DNA of 6,072 bases. It comes from an uncultured Ruminococcus sp. Its GTDB lineage: Bacteria; Bacillota; Clostridia; Oscillospirales; Acutalibacteraceae. Positions 4,857 to 6,072 of the stretch are shown here, one piece after another. The translations under genes and the position numbers were made by a program. The stretch covers positions 1-6,072 of the forward strand of contig CACYDO010000014.1 of assembly GCA_902773165.1 (NCBI GenBank), read 5' to 3'. The notes beneath the pieces are model-generated. The model had not been told where the DNA came from, did no database searches, and saw nothing but the letters and a program-made list of their open reading frames with translations. Each line of letters begins with the position of its first letter. Position 1 is the stretch's first letter.

Positions 4857-5759
4857 ATGAAGAAAACAGTAAAGCTTAAAGCAGCCACGTTGCTTCTTGC
4901 AGCAGTTATCACGGCTGCATCAGGCTCTGTTTCGGCGATGGCGGCTCAGACTGCTTCTGCTCCCTCGGGTGAGGAGATCCATGTCGAGCAGTCCAAAGAT
5001 GTTTACGACAATTTTGAATACATAGTTGACCACGACCGAGGGATTGCCTCTATCGTGAAGTACATCGGCAGCGATTCCGACGTTCGGATACCGTCAACGA
5101 TTGAAGGAGTTTCCGTCAGGCATATCGGCACAAACGCGTTCAGGTTCTGCAATACTTTGGTAAACGTTTATATGCCCGACACCGTTGAAACGATGGACAG
5201 CTTTATTTTCTCAAACTGCGACAATCTCGAAACGGTTGAGCTGTCAAATTCTCTCAGAGAAATGTGGCAGTATATATTCAATTCCTGTCCCAAGCTGAAA
5301 AAGATATCGCTGCCCGAATCCCTGACATATCTCGAACACTGGACGTTCCAGTTTTGCGGAAGTCTTGAAGAGGTCTACATTCCAAGCTCGATCACAGACA
5401 TCAAAGACGATGAATTAATGTTTTGCAGTAATGTAACCATAAAAGGGCACAAGGGCTCTGCCGCGGAACAATTCGCGAATAAAAAGGGGATCCCCTTTGT
5501 TGACGTATCCTCCTCTACGACGGATAATAACGACTCAAAGTACTTCGGCGACCTCGACGATGACGAGCAGATCACCGCGAACGACGCGCTGATGACGCTC
5601 CGTTTAAGCGCAGACATGTCAGAACTCACTCCCGAGCAGAAAAAGCTCGCCGATATTGACGGCGACGGCAGCGTCACTGCCAACGACGCACTTGCTATTC
5701 TGCGTTACAGCGTAGGACTGGGTAACGTAGATAGTATTGGAAAACCGCTGACTGCATAA
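4857..5759 (+). CDS. Secreted BspA-like leucine-rich-repeat protein with C-terminal type-I dockerin
   Basis: A 300-residue protein. Residues 1-29 form a signal peptide (basic start, hydrophobic core about 9-21, cleavage likely after AMA at 27-29). Residues about 50-215 are BspA-type LRR_5 repeats with recurring patterns such as IPSTIEGVSVRHIGTNAF, MPDTVETMDSFIFSNC, LPESLTYLEHWTFQFC and IPSSITDI, closed by the usual cap GSAAEQFANKKGIPFV. A Ser/Thr/Asp linker (218-227) leads to a dockerin at about 229-290. It has two calcium loops: D232-x-D234-x-D236 with D243, and D266-x-D268-x-D270 with D277. Each is followed by an ALMTLRL- or ALAILRY-type helix. The calcium ligands are intact, so it should dock onto a cohesin on a cell-surface scaffoldin. 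No catalytic domain is present; the LRR part probably binds a protein or carbohydrate partner. It is monocistronic, with a strong terminator 12 nt after the stop. No cohesin is visible in the window. Confidence 0.93.
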   Translation: MKKTVKLKAATLLLAAVITAASGSVSAMAAQTASAPSGEEIHVEQSKDVYDNFEYIVDHDRGIASIVKYIGSDSDVRIPSTIEGVSVRHIGTNAFRFCNTLVNVYMPDTVETMDSFIFSNCDNLETVELSNSLREMWQYIFNSCPKLKKISLPESLTYLEHWTFQFCGSLEEVYIPSSITDIKDDELMFCSNVTIKGHKGSAAEQFANKKGIPFVDVSSSTTDNNDSKYFGDLDDDEQITANDALMTLRLSADMSELTPEQKKLADIDGDGSVTANDALAILRYSVGLGNVDSIGKPLTA

Positions 5760-5770
5760 AACAGCTAAAG

Positions 5771-5812
5771 AAAGCCCTCATACTCTCCTATATCGAGAAT
5801 ATGAGGGCTTTT
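5771..5812 (+). terminator. Intrinsic terminator of the dockerin gene
   Basis: AAAGCCCTCATA (5771-5782) pairs with TATGAGGGCTTT (5800-5811), 12 bp, ending in a TTTT run. The stem can continue with TCTC/GAGA past one mismatch. It starts 12 nt after the TAA. Confidence 0.92.
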
Positions 5813-6072
5813 GTACTAAGGAGCCACTGATTAAACCCCGTCCTATGGACTGAGCACCTATCTCGCTTGCATCTTTTTGTCAAATTGCACTCAACTCCCT
5901 TGAAATATGTCGCCTGTCAAGGGTAATGACGCAGCATTGCGGAAATTAGACCGAAAAGATTTAAAGTGTTTTATTGAAGTTTAGTATAAAAATCCCGACT
6001 TGCACAAGGGTCATAAATTTCACGATTTTGAGCCAAATTGATCTCTATATTTAAGCGATTTGGGATTTTCAA
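5813..6072. other. Non-coding tail with no supportable gene
   Basis: AT-rich DNA after the terminator. It begins with a diverged copy of the telA leader element end (from 5823). It holds only a 25-codon frame (5907-5984) without a ribosome binding site, and no convincing promoter or RNA gene. Confidence 0.55.
5823..5866. repeat. Diverged second copy of the telA leader element end
   Basis: GCCACTGATTAAACCC (5823-5838) matches 4252-4267 at 14 of 16 bases in the same orientation. Weaker similarity continues inward to about 5866 (for example GCACC-TATCT against AGCCC-ATCT). No opposite end is found before the window edge, so the copy is either truncated or continues outside. Confidence 0.45.

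Noticed and set aside
5375..5683. 102-codon minus-strand frame
   Set aside because: Antisense to the LRR cap and dockerin, whose calcium loops are intact in the plus frame.
5907..5984. 25-codon plus-strand frame in the tail
   Set aside because: No ribosome binding site and no recognisable protein features; too short to support.

Overview
The window looks like a chromosomal segment from a Ruminococcus-type gut Clostridium (Oscillospiraceae). The evidence is a type-I dockerin on a secreted leucine-rich-repeat protein, BspA-like (LRR_5) repeats at both ends of the window, Gram-positive lipoprotein signals, strong GGAGG-type ribosome binding sites, AT-rich intergenic DNA and mid-GC genes. The genus is an inference from these family traits, not from a database match.

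Layout. Positions 1-440 (minus) hold the N-terminal part of an exported BspA-like protein, cut by the window edge, with a perfect TTGACA/TATAAT promoter at 494-521. Positions 672-4229 (minus) hold a compact three-gene operon read leftwards: a TelA/KlaA-family 'toxic anion resistance' protein (ATG at 4229), an unrecognised protein with a glycine-rich hydrophobic N-terminus (2341-3114), and a lipoprotein fusing a solute-binding fold to a von Willebrand factor A (VWA) domain with an intact MIDAS motif (672-2354). The genes overlap by 4 and 14 bp, so they should be translationally coupled. The operon has its own perfect-hexamer promoter at 4428-4457 and a leader of about 190 nt. Most of that leader is a 16-bp-inverted-repeat element that folds into three stems as minus-strand RNA. 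Positions 4857-5759 (plus) hold a secreted BspA-like LRR protein with a C-terminal dockerin, closed by a strong intrinsic terminator at 5771-5812. From 5823 to the end there is non-coding DNA that begins with a diverged second copy of the end of the telA leader element.

Working model (inference). TelA in the cytosol, the hydrophobic protein in the membrane and the binding-fold/VWA lipoprotein on the outer face would form one trans-envelope system, probably for stress, toxic anions or envelope integrity. The two LRR proteins flank it and have their own promoter or terminator, so they are separate units. The dockerin protein is probably a non-enzymatic part of a cellulosome- or amylosome-like surface complex.

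The features most worth a second look are the structured, repeat-derived leader of the telA operon, the second gene whose near-perfect Shine-Dalgarno sequence points to an ATT start codon, and the degenerate direct repeats in the 4526-4765 intergenic DNA. No tRNA, rRNA, CRISPR array, transposase or integrase is visible.
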